Source: Metabacillus endolithicus
Lineage (GTDB): Bacteria > Bacillota > Bacilli > Bacillales > Bacillaceae
Length of the DNA stretch: 64,000 nucleotides
Assembly (NCBI RefSeq): GCF_023078335.1
Contig: NZ_CP095550.1
Coordinates: forward strand, 3,764,001 to 3,828,000
Direction of reading: 5' to 3'
Within the stretch, counting starts at the first letter, position 1, and each line of letters starts with the position of its first letter. This document shows, piece after piece, positions 38,344 to 48,175 of this stretch. The notes under the pieces were generated by a model. It was not told the DNA's origin, did not search any database, and worked only from the letters and a program-made list of their open reading frames with translations. A program made the position numbers and the translations under genes.

Positions 38344-39453
38344 ATGAGTAAACTTCGAATTGGAATTATAGGCTGTGGTGGTATTGCTAATCAAAAACAT
38401 TTTCCAGCATTATCACAATTTAAAGATACATGTGAAATGGTTGCATTTTGTGATGTTGTGCTAGAGCGTGCACAAAAAGCAGCACAGGAGTTTGGTTCAA
38501 AGGATGCAAAAGTATATGAAGACTATAACGAGTTATTAAAAGACGAGTCGATTGATATTGTGCATGTACTAACACCTAACGTGATGCACAGCCCAATTAC
38601 AGTAGCAGCATTTGAGGCGGGGAAACATGTTATGTGTGAAAAGCCAATGGCTCATAATACAGAAGCTGCCGAAAAAATGATGGACGCTTGGAAAAAATCA
38701 GGTAAGAAATTCACGATTGCGTATCAAAACCGTTTCAGAGAGGAAGTACAAGCTCTACATCAATCATGTGAAAAAGAAGAGCTAGGGGATATTTATTTCG
38801 CAAAGGCACATGCGGTACGTCGCCGTGCTGTCCCAACTTGGGGAGTATTTCCTGATAAATCTCAACAAGGTGGAGGTCCATTAATCGATATTGGTACTCA
38901 TGCACTCGACATCACGTTATGGATGATGAACAATTACAAACCTGTATCCGTATCAGGATCTGTCTTTCATAAGCTAGGTCATTTACCAGAGGCAACAGAA
39001 GGGAACTTATTCGGAACATGGGATCCAGAAACGTTTGAAGTTGAGGATTCAGCATTTGGATATATCAAAATGGAAAACGGGGCAACGATTTTCCTAGAAT
39101 CTTCCTGGGGCTTTAATGTATTAAATGCAAAAGAAGCTGCGACAACTCTTTGTGGTACAAAAGGCGGAGCGGAAATTATTTCAGGAATGGGCTTTAAGGA
39201 CAAGGAATTGGTTTATAACAACACCCATAATGGCATGTTAGTTGAACAAAGAAAATCCCCAGTTGGAAACATTGCTTATTTTGAAGGTGGAGCAAATTCA
39301 CCAGAAGCGTTAGAAGCTAAACAATGGTTAGAAGCTGTTCGAGAAGATAAAGAGCCACTAGTAAAACCAGAGGAAGCGTTTATCGTAACAAAAATATTAG
39401 ATGCGATCTATCAATCAGCTGAAACTGGTAAGGAGATTGTTTTTGATAAATAA
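38344..39453 (+). CDS. Gfo/Idh/MocA oxidoreductase, copy 2 of near-identical pair
   Basis: A 369-residue dehydrogenase almost identical to the one at 26096. The Rossmann IGIIGCGGIANQ, HVMCEKPMAH and GGGPLIDIGTHALD motifs are all intact. Specific differences are Ser for Lys in HSPITV, Gly-Phe for Ala-Leu in SWGFNVL, and a shorter end (EIVFDK). AAAGGAGAG precedes ATG 38344, with a perfect cre 38 bases upstream. It is immediately followed by deglycosidase-like pair 2, so it may supply the NAD-dependent C3 oxidation that the cleavage step needs (as DgpA does), or reduce the released 3-keto sugar. Confidence 0.85.
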   Translation: MSKLRIGIIGCGGIANQKHFPALSQFKDTCEMVAFCDVVLERAQKAAQEFGSKDAKVYEDYNELLKDESIDIVHVLTPNVMHSPITVAAFEAGKHVMCEKPMAHNTEAAEKMMDAWKKSGKKFTIAYQNRFREEVQALHQSCEKEELGDIYFAKAHAVRRRAVPTWGVFPDKSQQGGGPLIDIGTHALDITLWMMNNYKPVSVSGSVFHKLGHLPEATEGNLFGTWDPETFEVEDSAFGYIKMENGATIFLESSWGFNVLNAKEAATTLCGTKGGAEIISGMGFKDKELVYNNTHNGMLVEQRKSPVGNIAYFEGGANSPEALEAKQWLEAVREDKEPLVKPEEAFIVTKILDAIYQSAETGKEIVFDK

Positions 39454-39492
39454 GGTGAAAAAATATGTAGTTTCTAAATAGGAGGAGAAAAA

Positions 39493-39960
39493 ATGACATT
39501 TGTAATGAAATTGCCTTTTGTTGATACAGTCTGTGATGACAGCCTTGTTAACACGTACGTAAATGAGAAAAAGATTGGTTATGAGTTTCAAATTAGATTG
39601 AGTTATTATCGAGGTCACTATTTATCATGTATTGAGGAACTAACAATAAAAGTTGACGATAAACAAGTTGATCTTAATGATTTGAATTTTTGTTTGAATG
39701 GAAAAGAATTTACAATGGGGCAAATACCATATTTAATATCCGAGTTTTGGAATGTTAATGAGCCTGCAACAATTAAAGTATATCAACCAGGAGGATTAGA
39801 CGAGGGTGAACATACAATTGATGTAACGCTTTTATTACGTAATGCATACATGCATGTACCAGGGAATACGAAGAATCACAATTATGCCGTACTAGATTCG
39901 TGTGGAAGTAAAACGTTACCTGTAAGAAAGGAAAGAAAGGAGATAAAAGTAAATGAGTAA
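39493..39960 (+). CDS. C-glycoside deglycosidase beta-subunit-like protein (pair 2)
   Basis: A 155-residue member of the same small beta-rich family as 33988 and 59954: KKIGYEFQIRLSYYRGHYLS, a short Asp/Lys-rich strand, GGLDEGEHTIDVTLL and a longer lysine-rich tail (RKERKEIKVNE). The WEFG motif is replaced by FWNVNEP. Its end overlaps the alpha-like gene by 8 bases (start ATG at 39953), so the two subunits are translationally coupled. It is the most divergent of the three beta copies, suggesting a different substrate pocket. GGAGGAG precedes the start. Confidence 0.7.
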   Translation: MTFVMKLPFVDTVCDDSLVNTYVNEKKIGYEFQIRLSYYRGHYLSCIEELTIKVDDKQVDLNDLNFCLNGKEFTMGQIPYLISEFWNVNEPATIKVYQPGGLDEGEHTIDVTLLLRNAYMHVPGNTKNHNYAVLDSCGSKTLPVRKERKEIKVNE

Positions 39961-40921
39961 TATTAAACTAGGAGTTTCATTATTTAGTTTTTCAACAGAT
40001 TTTGTAAAAGGTAATCTTTCATTAGAAGATTGTGTTCGTTCAGCAGCTGAAATTGGTGCAGAAGGATTTGAGCTTGTAGGGGCAACAATGTTACCATCTT
40101 ATCCTTATGCAAGTGACAAAGTAGTCAAAGAATTTAAAGCAATGACAGATCATTATGGAATTAAATTTGTTTCCTACGGTGCAAGCTCTGATCGTGGAGT
40201 TATAACAGGGAGAGATTTAACAGACGATGAGTTAATTCAATCGGCTATTCTTGATATAAAAACTGCTAATAAATTAGGTTGTGAAATGATGAGAGCACAA
40301 CCTTCCCTATCACCTGCTGCCATTGAGAAGTTAGCTACTTATGCTGAGAATTATGGAGTGAAGGTGGGAGTAGAAATTCACAATCCTCAAATTCCATCAT
40401 CACCAAGGGTCCAGGAATATGTGGAAGTTTTTGAAAAATTAGGATCTGATTACATTGGATTAGTTCCTGATTTTGGATGCTTTGCAACAAAACCGAACAA
40501 AGTGTATTGGGATGAAGCATTAGAAAAAGGAGCACCCCTTGAATTATTAGAAATGGCTGCTAATTTACGTTATGATGGTGTATCAAGAGATGAAGCAAGA
40601 GAACGCTTACTAGATGCTGGTGCGAATGATGCAGTGATGGGAGCATTTCAGGGAATGTATGGATTTGTGCAATTCACCCGCAACCCTGACTTGGAAGGGT
40701 TGAAGAATATTATGCCTCATGTGATGTATTTCCATGGGAAATTTCATTATATGTATGAACATCTTGAAGAAGCTAGTATTCCATATGGTGATATTTTACC
40801 AGTTATTAAAAACTCAAACTTTAAAGGTTATATCATGTCAGAGTATGAAGCTTCTGATCATGCAGTAGAAATGACAAAACGACACTTGCAAATGGAACGA
40901 AAAATACTTGATAATTGTTAA
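39953..40921 (+). CDS. C-glycoside deglycosidase alpha-subunit-like TIM barrel (pair 2)
   Basis: A 322-residue TIM barrel with the same signature set as 34405: GVEIHNPQ (Glu and His), VPDFGCF (Asp), YFHGKFHYM (His) and SEYEAS (Glu). It lies inside the 38344 operon: dehydrogenase, beta, alpha. This order equals the minimum set for oxidation followed by elimination of a glycoside. A terminator follows. Substrate unknown; an isomerase role cannot be excluded from sequence alone. Confidence 0.72.
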   Translation: MSNIKLGVSLFSFSTDFVKGNLSLEDCVRSAAEIGAEGFELVGATMLPSYPYASDKVVKEFKAMTDHYGIKFVSYGASSDRGVITGRDLTDDELIQSAILDIKTANKLGCEMMRAQPSLSPAAIEKLATYAENYGVKVGVEIHNPQIPSSPRVQEYVEVFEKLGSDYIGLVPDFGCFATKPNKVYWDEALEKGAPLELLEMAANLRYDGVSRDEARERLLDAGANDAVMGAFQGMYGFVQFTRNPDLEGLKNIMPHVMYFHGKFHYMYEHLEEASIPYGDILPVIKNSNFKGYIMSEYEASDHAVEMTKRHLQMERKILDNC

Positions 40922-41004
40922 TTTATGTGCTTTTAGAGTTAGTAACGGTAAAGCAATAATATTGACTCTAGCAGAATGATAATAAATTAATTTTTATAAT
41001 AAAG

Positions 41005-41050
41005 AAACCCCCAAAAGCTAGCTTCAAAGTTAGTTTGGGGGTTTTTATTT
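41005..41050 (+). terminator. intrinsic terminator after pair-2 operon
   Basis: AAACCCCCAAA and TTTGGGGGTTT pair around an inner hairpin (GCTAGCTTCAAAGTTAG), then TTTATTT. The rest of 40922-41385 holds the symporter promoter. Confidence 0.85.
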
Positions 41051-41304
41051 ACATTAGTATAAATAATAGTTACATTTAATTTAATAAAATGCCCAAAAAA
41101 GAGTAGTGAAATATAGTTATTAAGTCGTTATATTATTGCTGAAATTGAAAATAGAAGATCAATAAGAACAATGTTTTAATGCAAAAGTCATATGTAAATT
41201 ATTAACCTCATTTTTTAAAAAAGAATGTAATCAGATTAAATATAAGTTGTTACTAGTGTAAATAATACATATCTAGTGAGATTAAATGTTAATAAAATAG
41301 AATT

Positions 41305-41350
41305 AAGAAAGCGCTTTAATATTGACATTAGGGAGGGATAGTAACATATT
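41305..41350 (+). promoter_or_regulatory. operator and promoter of the GPH symporter gene
   Basis: A palindromic AAGAAAGCGCTTTAA (LacI/cre-like, 41305-41319) sits directly upstream of TTGACA (41322-41327), a 17-base spacer and CATATT (41345-41350), a good sigma-A promoter. The operator position suits blocking RNA polymerase. Start codon at 41386. Confidence 0.6.
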
Positions 41351-41385
41351 AGTCTGTTTTAAAAACATTCAAGGAGGTTGGTTAC

Positions 41386-42799
41386 ATGAGTAAAAACTTA
41401 AGTAGTAATGTGGCTACGCAAGATCTAAATCATCAAACCATAATAGTCCATAAAAAGGGAAAATTATCGTTCTCTACTAAGCTTAGTTACGGTTTTGGTG
41501 ATTTTGCAAGTCAGTTATTGTGGAGCTTCAGCGGTTCCTACCTTACGATTTTTTATACGGATGTAGTTGGTATAACACCAGCACTGGTAGCATTAATTAT
41601 GTTAATTGCCCGAATCTGGGATGGTATTAATGACCCTATGCTTGGTTTTTTAGCAGATCGTACAAAATCGAAACATGGAAGGTTTAGACCTTATATACTA
41701 TATGGTACACCATTTCTAGCTTTGTTTAGTGTACTAGCATTTACTGCCCCTGGATTTGGTGGGAATATGGAAGCTAAGGTTGCCTGGTTTATGTTTACTT
41801 ATATTGGACTAGGTATGTTATACACAATTGTTAATTTACCTTATGGATCTTTAGCTGCAGTAATGTCAAAGGATTCTGGAGAACGAACTGCACTAAGTTC
41901 ATTTAGAATGTTATTTACAAATCTAGGTAGTGTTCTTCTTAGTGTCATATCTATGCCTTTAATTTTGTTATTTAGTTCAGGAACAGGAGATCAAATTACA
42001 GCTAGAGGGTATACAATGACAGCGATAGTACTAGCTGTTATTGCTATTCCACTTTTTTACTTAGTATTCTTCAAGTGTAAAGAGGTTGTACAACCTATTC
42101 ATAATAAGAAAATATCCATAAAAGAGTCATTTAGGTACTGTTTTAACTAGTAGATCTCTAACTTGTATTTTCTTTATATTGCTAATTTCTCTAACAGCTT
42201 TTTTTGGAAGAATGGGAGTTCAAATCTATTACTATATGTATGTAATAAAAAGAATGGATTTAATAGCAGTTTTCATGCCTTTGCCGGCTATTGGTGCAGC
42301 TATTGGGATTATGCTTTTCACTAGATTTGCTAAAAACTTTGGGAAAAAGAATATGTTGTACGTGTCTTATACTTTAGCAGCACTTTCACTTATCTTTCTA
42401 TACTTTGTAGATTATAATAATATTCCATTGTTAATAATTAGTACTTTTATTTTTGGTTTAACACAGTTTGGTATACCAATTGTTATGGCAATGATACCTG
42501 ATGCTATAGATGAGATGGAAGATAAGAATGATGTACGGGTTGATGGTACCGCTTACGCTGCAACAAGTCTATCTACTAAATTTGCCAGTGCAATAGGTGG
42601 AGCAGGAACAGTTGCATTATTGGGAGTATTTGGATATGTAGCTAATGCTGAACAAACAGCTGAAGCCATGAATGGTATAAATATTGTAGTTAACATTGCA
42701 CCTGCGATCTTATTCCTTCTTGCAATTATCCCTACAAAATTGTATGGATTAACTGAAGAAAAAGCTGCAGAAATTAGACAAAGATTAGATGAAAAGTAA
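41386..42799 (+). CDS. GPH-family glycoside/sugar symporter, frameshifted
   Basis: A cation-coupled sugar transporter of the glycoside-pentoside-hexuronide family (MelB/XynP type), about 470 residues over two frames with 12 expected helices. Signatures: FGDFASQLLWSFSGSYLTIF, the MFS-2 motif DGINDPMLGFLADRTKSKHG and GRFRPYILYGTP. The frame breaks near 42125-42145 (KESFRYCFN, stop), while the adjacent frame gives VLTSRSLTCIFFILLISLTA and continues to 42799 (ending EIRQRLDEK). AAGGAGG precedes ATG 41386. Probably imports a plant glycoside or oligosaccharide into this pathway. Confidence 0.8.
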
Positions 42800-42865
42800 A
42801 CGATTGATGAATAAAGGAATAAATTAATTAAGTAATCTTAATAATGTAAGGGTTACCATATTAAA

Positions 42866-42929
42866 CACGCAAACTCATATCCTTCGGCTATACAACCAAG
42901 AAGGATATGGAGTTGCGTGTTTTTATTTT
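42866..42929 (+). terminator. strong intrinsic terminator
   Basis: CACGCAAACTCATATCCTTC pairs with GAAGGATATGGAGTTGCGTG around 13 bases, followed by TTTTTATTTT. The rest of 42930-43191 has no gene. Confidence 0.9.
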
Positions 42930-43191
42930 AAAATGATCCACTCATTCTTGAAAAAAATCCCAAACAGAAGGCGTTACATACTAATTAGGTGAAGGGGGTT
43001 AAAAAACACATATAAATTATTGTTCTACGTGGAAAGAGATACGTTATCGTAAAGGATAAAAATTTAATACATTTAGTAAAAAGAAAAGAAAGCTATTTAA
43101 AAGGTTAAAATTTAAAATAAAATAGAAGCAACATTAACTTGATAATGAAGAGAATTTGAGAAGCTTTAATAAGAAGAAGAGAGGTTAATAA

Positions 43192-44622
43192 ATGAATCAA
43201 TCTATACAAACAGGTAAATATAACAGAAAAATATTAATTACTTTGCTACTAGTAGGTACCTTTATTGCAGTATTGAATCAAACAATTTTAATAACGGCGT
43301 TACCGCAAATTATGGTTGATTTTAAAATCGATGCAAATAAGGCGCAGTGGTTAATTACATCGTTTATGTTAACAAATGGTATCATTGTTCCTATTTCAGC
43401 TTTTTTAATAGCAAGGTTTACAACTAAGCAGTTATTTTTTACTGCAGTTGCCACTTTTTTAATAGGAACTCTTCTTGGAGGGATTTCTTTAAATTTTACA
43501 ATGCTACTTATTGCTCGTTTTATTCAGGCAGTAGGTGCTGGAATCATGATGCCTTTAGTTTCTAATATCATATTACTGATAACACCTAAAGAAAACCGTG
43601 GAAGTGCAATGGGGTTAGTTGTTTTAGTTATTTGCTTTGCACCTGCGATAGGACCTGCCATTGCTGGTGGAATTGTTGATGTTTTATCATGGAGATACCT
43701 ATTTTATGGAACATTTCCACTAACACTTATTGTTTTTATTTGTGCTATTTTTACGTTGGAAAATGTGACTGAAACAAATAAAAATGAAAAAATAGATGTT
43801 ATATCAATTATATTGTCTGCGGTTGCTTTCACAGGAATTCTATATGGACTAAGTCTTGCTGGATCATTAGGTTGGGGAAGCGTTAAAACGATTGGATGGG
43901 TTATTGCAGGTGTTGTAGCATTATGGGTGTTAGTAGTAAAACAATTAAAATTATCCCAGCCAATGATTGAATTTAGAGTATTTAAATACAATACGTTTAC
44001 TGTCTCCGCAATATTAGTTTCAATTGCTTTCGGAACATTGTTTGGTACTGAGACAATTATTCCTTTATATACTCAAAATGTAGAAGGAGTTTCAGCACTT
44101 ACTTCTGGTTTAATTCTCCTTCCCGGGGCAGCATTAATGGGAATAATGTCACCATTTGTAGGGCGTATAACGGATAAAATTGGTGTTAAGTATCTCGTGG
44201 TACTAGGTTTTATTGTCATCACAGTTTCGACGATACCTTTAGCTATAATTGGTATAGAAAAATCTATTACATTTATTGTTATTTTTTATACATTAAGAAT
44301 GATCGGAACGGGCTTGTTAATGGCGCCTATCCAAACAGGTGCTATGAATGCTATACCTCAGTATTTATTTAGACATGGTGTTGCAGTTTATAGCACATTG
44401 ACTTCAATTGCGGGTTCAGTTGGAATATCAATAATCGTCAGTTTATATACAAGTATATCTAACAATGGAGATCTTAATACTCTAGAATCAGAAAAATATG
44501 CAATGGGAATTACGTTTATGGTTATTACAATCATAAGTGGGGTCGGTTTATTATTGGCACTTAAACTGAAAAAAGAAAAAACACAAGAAAAAATAGAAGA
44601 TAACGTTGAAATGAGTTCTTAA
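43192..44622 (+). CDS. MFS transporter, DHA2 (EmrB/QacA) family
   Basis: A 476-residue 14-helix-type drug/proton antiporter. Motif D1 is at the first helix (LNQTILITALPQIMVDF) and the proline-rich antiporter motif near residue 150 (GPAIAGGIVDVLSWRYLFYG). A second-half loop GRITDKIGVKYLV is present. AGAGAGGTTAATAA precedes the start. Likely exports a drug, or aromatic aglycones that accumulate when glycosides are cleaved; the latter is inference from context. It sits between the GPH importer and a LacI regulator, each with its own terminator. Confidence 0.85.
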   Translation: MNQSIQTGKYNRKILITLLLVGTFIAVLNQTILITALPQIMVDFKIDANKAQWLITSFMLTNGIIVPISAFLIARFTTKQLFFTAVATFLIGTLLGGISLNFTMLLIARFIQAVGAGIMMPLVSNIILLITPKENRGSAMGLVVLVICFAPAIGPAIAGGIVDVLSWRYLFYGTFPLTLIVFICAIFTLENVTETNKNEKIDVISIILSAVAFTGILYGLSLAGSLGWGSVKTIGWVIAGVVALWVLVVKQLKLSQPMIEFRVFKYNTFTVSAILVSIAFGTLFGTETIIPLYTQNVEGVSALTSGLILLPGAALMGIMSPFVGRITDKIGVKYLVVLGFIVITVSTIPLAIIGIEKSITFIVIFYTLRMIGTGLLMAPIQTGAMNAIPQYLFRHGVAVYSTLTSIAGSVGISIIVSLYTSISNNGDLNTLESEKYAMGITFMVITIISGVGLLLALKLKKEKTQEKIEDNVEMSS

Positions 44623-44678
44623 TCTTTTGTTGTACTGATTTATCACTGTTTAATCATGTAGTTTACTTTTAGTATTAG

Positions 44679-44726
44679 AAACAAGTATTTTATTCAGAAG
44701 TATGTTTAAAATACTTGTTTTTATTT
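44679..44726 (+). terminator. intrinsic terminator after DHA2 gene
   Basis: AAACAAGTATTTTA pairs with TAAAATACTTGTTT, followed by TTATTTT. Confidence 0.85.
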
Positions 44727-44731
44727 TGGTT

Positions 44732-44746
44732 ATGTAAACACTTTCT
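44732..44746 (+). promoter_or_regulatory. cre-like site before LacI gene, possible autoregulation
   Basis: ATGTAAACACTTTCT has one mismatch (the central G) to cre, about 95 bases before the LacI-family gene. LacI-family regulators often bind such sites at their own promoters. Confidence 0.4.
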
Positions 44747-44839
44747 ATAGATACAAAAGTAAAATTGAAGGGAACATATAGATATGGTACTATTATTGCA
44801 AAACTGTAAGAATACTTGTTTTCAGAAAAAGGTGATGTA

Positions 44840-45844
44840 GTGGTTACAGTAGTAGATGTAGCAAAAAAAGCGGGTGTATCTGTTGCGACAGTTTCCCGTG
44901 TGTTGAACAGTAATTATATGGTAACAAAAGAAAAAAGAGAAAAAGTATTAAAAGCAATTCAAGAGTTAGGATATGTCCCAAAAACAACTATAAGAAATGA
45001 ACAAAATAATGAAAAAAAAGTCATTGTTGTAGTGGCAGCAGTCATTATTCATGAAGTAATTGCTGGAATACAAGATTTAGGTGAACAACTTGGATATGAA
45101 GTGATTATCAGCTATCATGCAAGTCAAACTCAGCATTTACATTCTTGGAGTTTCTTACCAAAAGAGCAATTAGGTGGAGTCATTATCTTGACAATGTTTT
45201 TTAATACCCAGGAATTAATAGAATTAAGTGAGACTGTTCCACTTGTACAATGTACTCAGTATACATCTATTCCAAATACATATGCAGTGACTGTAGATGA
45301 TGAGGTAGCTGCTTATCGTGCAGTAAATCACTTGGTTGAAACGGGAAAAAAGAATATTGCATTTATTGGCCTTGGTGTAGAGGATGGCGATGGTAACTTT
45401 TCACTTAACTTCTCAAGAGACCGTTATATAGGATACCGTAGAGCACTGGAGGAGAATCAGGTCACCTATAATTCTAACTTAGTTAAGCACGGCGACTATA
45501 GTTATGAAACTGGAGTACATCTTGCAAATGAGTTATTAAAATCTGGTGCTCCAATCGATGGAGTCTTTTGTGTAACAGACAATTTAGCTGTTGCTTGTAT
45601 TAATACATTTCAAGAGGCTGGATACCGAATTCCAGAGGATATTGGAATATGTGGCTTTGATAATCAAGAAATTTCCGAAATGACTAATCCAAAGTTAACG
45701 ACAATAGATCAGCCATTTTATGAGATTGGTTATGAATCTATGAGAATGCTTGAATCAATGATTAAAGGGGAAATTTCTACTGGAAGAAGAATATTAATTG
45801 ATCATAAGTTAATTAAACGTGGGTCAACAGTTAATGAGAAATAG
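44840..45844 (+). CDS. LacI-family transcriptional regulator
   Basis: A 334-residue repressor. The N-terminal LacI helix-turn-helix is textbook: DVAKKAGVSVATVSRVLN followed by the hinge LGYVPKTT. The sugar-binding PBP-like core has PLVQCTQYTSIPNTYAVTVD, DGVFCVTDNLAVACI and IGICGFDNQEISEMTNPKLT. GTG 44840 was chosen because AAAGGTGA precedes it and translation then begins VTVVDVAKK, as in relatives; a TTG at 44816 is less likely. Several palindromic NNAAGCGCTTNN-type operators in front of the surrounding operons are plausible targets, so it may be the island's local repressor. CcpA itself is usually encoded elsewhere. Confidence 0.9.
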   Translation: MVTVVDVAKKAGVSVATVSRVLNSNYMVTKEKREKVLKAIQELGYVPKTTIRNEQNNEKKVIVVVAAVIIHEVIAGIQDLGEQLGYEVIISYHASQTQHLHSWSFLPKEQLGGVIILTMFFNTQELIELSETVPLVQCTQYTSIPNTYAVTVDDEVAAYRAVNHLVETGKKNIAFIGLGVEDGDGNFSLNFSRDRYIGYRRALEENQVTYNSNLVKHGDYSYETGVHLANELLKSGAPIDGVFCVTDNLAVACINTFQEAGYRIPEDIGICGFDNQEISEMTNPKLTTIDQPFYEIGYESMRMLESMIKGEISTGRRILIDHKLIKRGSTVNEK

Positions 45845-46064
45845 TTTTTAAGTAGTGTTTGTCATTATTTATTTAAAAGAATATAAGATTAACGCTTAAT
45901 TATAAATTTTCAACTTACCGGAAGGCTTACAATGAATTGTAGGTCTTTTAACTATTTTTGTTTGCGAAATAAAAAGATTGAGTCAGAATGATTTGATGAA
46001 ATCTTGTCCCCCAATGGAAAAAAGTACTTAACAATAAGCGTGGCAAAAGAAGATGACATTCTTA

Positions 46065-46156
46065 TTTGAAAAAATTAAAAATTGGTATGATTTATCTTAA
46101 AAAACTAAACGTTCTTAAATTAAACCTTCCATATAATTAAGATAAATACCCAACTT
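46065..46156 (+). repeat. degenerate copy of the ring-cleavage operon promoter
   Basis: About 92 bases that align with 61391-61484. Shared blocks are TTTGAAAAAA, GGTATGATTTAT, TAAACGTT, ACCTTCC, TATAATT and AGATAAATAC. In the right-hand copy this stretch includes the end of an AraC gene and the promoter of the dioxygenase; here no such genes follow. The rest of 45845-46310 has no gene. Confidence 0.6.
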
Positions 46157-46310
46157 AGATGGTCATTACTTTATTAATTGCTATTTTTTATTCCTTCAAT
46201 ATTTTTAATAATAGAGGATCTTATTCTATATAGAGGGTAGAGAGAAAATACTCCCCTTTATAAAAAGAAACTAGGAATAAATCATTTTTGGAAATAGGGG
46301 GATGTGCGAA

Positions 46311-46427
46311 ATGAATATTGTGTCAAATTTACTGTTTTTATTGCTATATGCTCAGAACATATCACAAGAGGACGTTTACGATTATTTAACGGGGTATGCA
46401 AAACCGATTAATAAAGGTTATTTATGA
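46311..46427 (+). CDS. possible 38-residue small protein
   Basis: ATG 46311 after GGGGGATG. The frame encodes MNIVSNLLFLLLYAQNISQE then a polar tail ending INKGYL. It has a hydrophobic N-terminal stretch, so a small membrane-associated peptide is possible. The stop overlaps a cre-like operator. No family recognised; it could be the decayed start of a lost gene. Confidence 0.3.
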   Translation: MNIVSNLLFLLLYAQNISQEDVYDYLTGYAKPINKGYL

Positions 46428-46438
46428 AAGCGCTTTAA
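46424..46438 (+). promoter_or_regulatory. cre-like operator before response regulator
   Basis: ATGAAAGCGCTTTAA, one mismatch from the cre consensus, palindromic core GAAAGCGCTTT, 102 bases before the response regulator start. Confidence 0.55.
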
Positions 46439-46539
46439 AACCTGAGGTGGTTATCACCAGGATTATCTTTCTATTTACATTTTTGGACTTAATAAATTAT
46501 TAAAACTTAAGACCTATAATGACAAGGAGGAAGGATTCG

Positions 46540-48083
46540 GTGAAGATACTTTTAGTTGATGATGAGCCATTTTTTATAGAAGAATTAAAATTAACTATCG
46601 AACATTTTTTCGCAAAATTCGAAGTATTTCCTTATGAGATTAATTATGTATTTAGCGCTGAAGATGCGTTAGATATTATTCCTAAAAAGAAACCAGATTG
46701 TATATTTACTGATATCAATATGCCAAGTATGAACGGGGTCCAATTATCAAAAAAATTCAATCCCATTGGCCATTTATTAAAATTATCATTGTTAGCGGCT
46801 TTCCTTCTTTTGATTCAGCAAAAAAAGCAATACAAGCTGGTGTTGTTGATTTCTTAACCAAACCAGTTTTTGAAGAAGAGGTTGATCATATTCTATCTCA
46901 GATTGTTAAAAACAATGCGCTTCAGGAGCATGATGAAATTCAAAGAAAGCTAAATTATATCATACACATACCTAAAGTAAATTTTGATTCAGAGATGGTT
47001 AAGCAACTGAATAATCGATTTAATTGCTTCTTTGCAATTTACGTGAAAAGCTTTGAGGGGGCGTATCCCTTTGATTTTCCTTTTCCTCTACCATCTGAAT
47101 CACTAGTGGCAAAAAAGCTAAAAGCTTTATTAGATAATAGGGAAGAAGTGTGGGTTCTGAATGATAATGCCTTAGGGGATATTCTTATTATAGGATTAAC
47201 TAATACAAATAAGGATAAAATGAAATTCATATTATCAGATACTTTTCATTATTTTTCAGAGAGTTCTATTGTATCATTTGCCTACGAGAAGACATATGAA
47301 ACAATAGAAGCATTAATTGATTCTTTGCCTATTATTCGTGAAGGATTATATACACATTTAAAAGTTGGGAAATCACAATTAATAGATGTTTATGCAGGAG
47401 TACAAGAAAATGATCAAAATACTAAATATTTTTTAGAAGTAATAAATAACAAGCTAAGAATATTAATCTACAAACGAAAATGGAATCTTTTAAAAGATGA
47501 AATTCAAAGTATATTTTCATTCTGGAAAAAAGGAGAAATATCTTGTGTAGCATTAGAGCAGAACTTAAAAACAGTTTTAAGGATTGTAGGTGAGTATGCT
47601 CAGTCTATCAATTCAATTGAAATTTCATCAATCGAAAAAAAGTTACAAGAAATTATATATTTAGCAGACTCTTACGATGAAATACAAGATGTATTTTTAA
47701 GTATCCTATCAGAGTGTAAATATAACAATGAATCAGAACAAATTGGCAAAAGCTCAAAACAAATATTTAACGATATAAAAATATATCTAGAAAGAAATTT
47801 ATATAAACCTATTACATTAACAAAATTAACGGATACTTTTAATATTTCAAAGACACAACTATGTAGTCTATTTCGTGAAAATATGAATCAATCTTTTGTT
47901 GAGTATTTTACTTTGTTGAGAATGAATAAAGCTAAAGCTTTAATAACAGAATATCCAGATTTGCTATTAAAAGAGGTAGCAGAAATGGTCGGTTATCCAG
48001 ATCACTTTTACTTTAGTAAGATCTTTAAACATCATGTAGGTGTTCCCCCAAGTACTTATAAAGAGACGACCTTATATCAATAA
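46540..48083 (+). CDS. YesN-type response regulator, single-base frameshift
   Basis: About 515 residues: an N-terminal receiver, a middle linker and a C-terminal AraC helix-turn-helix pair. The receiver begins VKILLVDDEPFF with acidic DDE, and the phosphoacceptor is Asp in CIFTDINMPSMNG. At the A-run 46749-46755 one base is missing; restoring it gives KKIQSHWPFIKIIIVSGFPS and VVDFLTKPV (receiver Lys). The open frame then runs to 48083. The DNA-binding part includes TLTKLTDTFNISKTQLCSLF and EVAEMVGYPDHFYFSKIFKH. GTG 46540 follows CAAGGAGGAAGG. Its natural partner is the YesM-like kinase at 52928. Together they should switch on the sugar importer and enzymes. Confidence 0.8.
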
Positions 48084-48130
48084 ATTTATCTTATTGTTAT
48101 GTAGATAGGGGTGCCTTGTTAAAGGTTTCT

Positions 48131-48154
48131 ACATAGAAAAACAATTTTCTATGT
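48131..48154 (+). terminator. hairpin after response regulator
   Basis: ACATAGAAAA ACAA TTTTCTATGT, 10-bp perfect stem followed by TTATAA. Weak T-run, so it may be a leaky terminator. Confidence 0.5.
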
Positions 48155-48175
48155 TTATAAGAACGATCTTCCATT

